A stretch of 64,000 nt of DNA from Phycisphaerales bacterium (GTDB lineage Bacteria > Planctomycetota > Phycisphaerae > Phycisphaerales > UBA1924), in contig JAVJNT010000001.1 of the NCBI GenBank assembly GCA_040217175.1, positions 62,001 through 126,000 of the forward strand, given 5' to 3'. Within the stretch, counting starts at the first letter, position 1, and the number at the start of each line of letters is the position of its first letter. The notes beneath the pieces were generated by a model, which was not told where the DNA came from, made no database searches, and saw only the letters and a program-made list of their open reading frames with translations. Made by a program: the position numbers and the translations under genes. Below, piece by piece: positions 63,479 to 64,000 of the stretch.

Positions 63479-64000
63479 CTAGCGCCTGGGATTGCGGCCC
63501 GTGCGCGGGCGTGCGGGCGTTCGCGGAGGGGGGCCGAGCCGCCGAGTGGGCTGGGGCGATGCCGGTTCTGGCATTGGCTCGGCATCTTCCGTGGCCTCGA
63601 TGGGCGATTGGGCCTCCGGCGGCGCGCCCGAGCCTTCCTCGTTCACGCGAGCGAACACGAGCCGGCCCGCCGATGTCTGCAGGGTCGAGCGCACCGTCAG
63701 CACGACCCGCTCGCCGATGCAGTCACCGCCATCCTCGGCGACGATCATCGTGCCGTCGTCGAGGTAGCCCACGGCTTGGCCCTGCTGCTCGCCGGCCCGG
63801 AGCAGGTGGACCTCGATCCGCTCGCCCGGCATGACGTTCGATCGCATCGACTGGGCAATGGAATGAAGGTTGAGTACGCGAACGCCGTGGATGCTGGCGG
63901 CGCGCTCGAGGCCGCTGTCGGTCGTGATGATGGTGGCGGGGGTGCGCTGGCCGAGTTCAATAAGAGCCTGGTCGACCTCGGCTGCGTGCTGGGTGACCGA
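63479..64000 (-). CDS. PIN/TRAM-domain protein, C-terminal part (5' end outside window)
   Basis: The frame is open to the window edge. The visible part starts in a PIN nuclease-like domain (ALIELGQRTPATIITTDSG, HGVRVLNLHSIAQSMRS) and continues into a TRAM domain (PGERIEVHLLRAGEQQGQAV, MIVAEDGG, VVLTVRSTLQTSAGRLVFAR), the arrangement of the YacL/PilT-like membrane PIN-TRAM proteins. The C-terminal ~55 residues are a Pro/Arg-rich tail. It would act on RNA or DNA near the membrane; the N-terminal helices are beyond the window. It converges with the dockerin gene (1 bp). Confidence 0.85.
   Translation of the reverse strand, partial: SVTQHAAEVDQALIELGQRTPATIITTDSGLERAASIHGVRVLNLHSIAQSMRSNVMPGERIEVHLLRAGEQQGQAVGYLDDGTMIVAEDGGDCIGERVVLTVRSTLQTSAGRLVFARVNEEGSGAPPEAQSPIEATEDAEPMPEPASPQPTRRLGPPPRTPARPRTGRNPRR

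Overview
The window reads as chromosomal DNA of a high-GC planctomycete, most likely a member of the Phycisphaerales. The pointers are: seven secreted proteins ending in a two-repeat dockerin-like module that finishes in Gly-Cys (or Gly-Cys-Pro); several small membrane proteins with the planctomycete CPxCGYD zinc ribbon; two large-family type II secretion pseudopilins; a PEP-CTERM-like 'VPAPAG' sorting tail; and the hpnCDE squalene route. Taxonomy is inferred from gene content only.

Layout. 1-5.6 kb: the end of an RND efflux permease, an ankyrin/zinc-ribbon membrane protein, an FN3-like protein, and a tandem pair of VPAP-tail secreted proteins, the first broken by an amber codon. 5.6-10.3 kb: a release-factor-like/tsaD/ctp operon divergent from hflX. 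10.3-14.3 kb: a 21-bp phased repeat array, then a cobalamin riboswitch heading a coupled operon of two Gly-Cys dockerin proteins and a pseudopilin. 14.3-18.9 kb: a BFD-like ferredoxin, ispH, and divergent hpnC-hpnD-hpnE, together isoprenoid supply and squalene synthesis. 19-27 kb: a second pseudopilin and its partner, an M20 peptidase, a DUF4350-like membrane protein with an ABC ATPase, a HEAT-repeat protein and tRNA-Val(GAC). 27.6-37.5 kb: four very similar secreted propeller-type proteins in a row, the last three start-stop overlapped.

37.7-44.3 kb: a DNA-damage mutagenesis cassette (imuA-imuB-dnaE2-SRAP). dnaE2 carries two in-frame insertions built from an 8-bp repeat. The larger one encloses a complete S23/four-helix-bundle gene between inverted arrays, the architecture of 23S rRNA intervening sequences, but here inside a protein gene. 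44.4-49.5 kb: a coupled glutamyl-metabolism operon (GCS2-CBS fusion, aspartoacylase-like protein, gamma-glutamyltransferase). 51.1-53.8 kb: a visibly AT-richer two-gene defence module (AbiV-type HEPN plus HEPN/Toprim) framed by inverted repeats. 53.9-64 kb: another 21-bp array, secreted and zinc-ribbon membrane proteins, a Tat-exported asparaginase-family protein, an HrpA helicase, a seventh Gly-Cys dockerin protein and a PIN/TRAM protein cut by the window edge.

The strongest leads are the S23 element nested in dnaE2, the AbiV + HEPN/Toprim cassette with inverted ends, the three intergenic arrays in exact 21-bp phase with embedded dyads, and the B12-riboswitch-controlled surface-protein operon.
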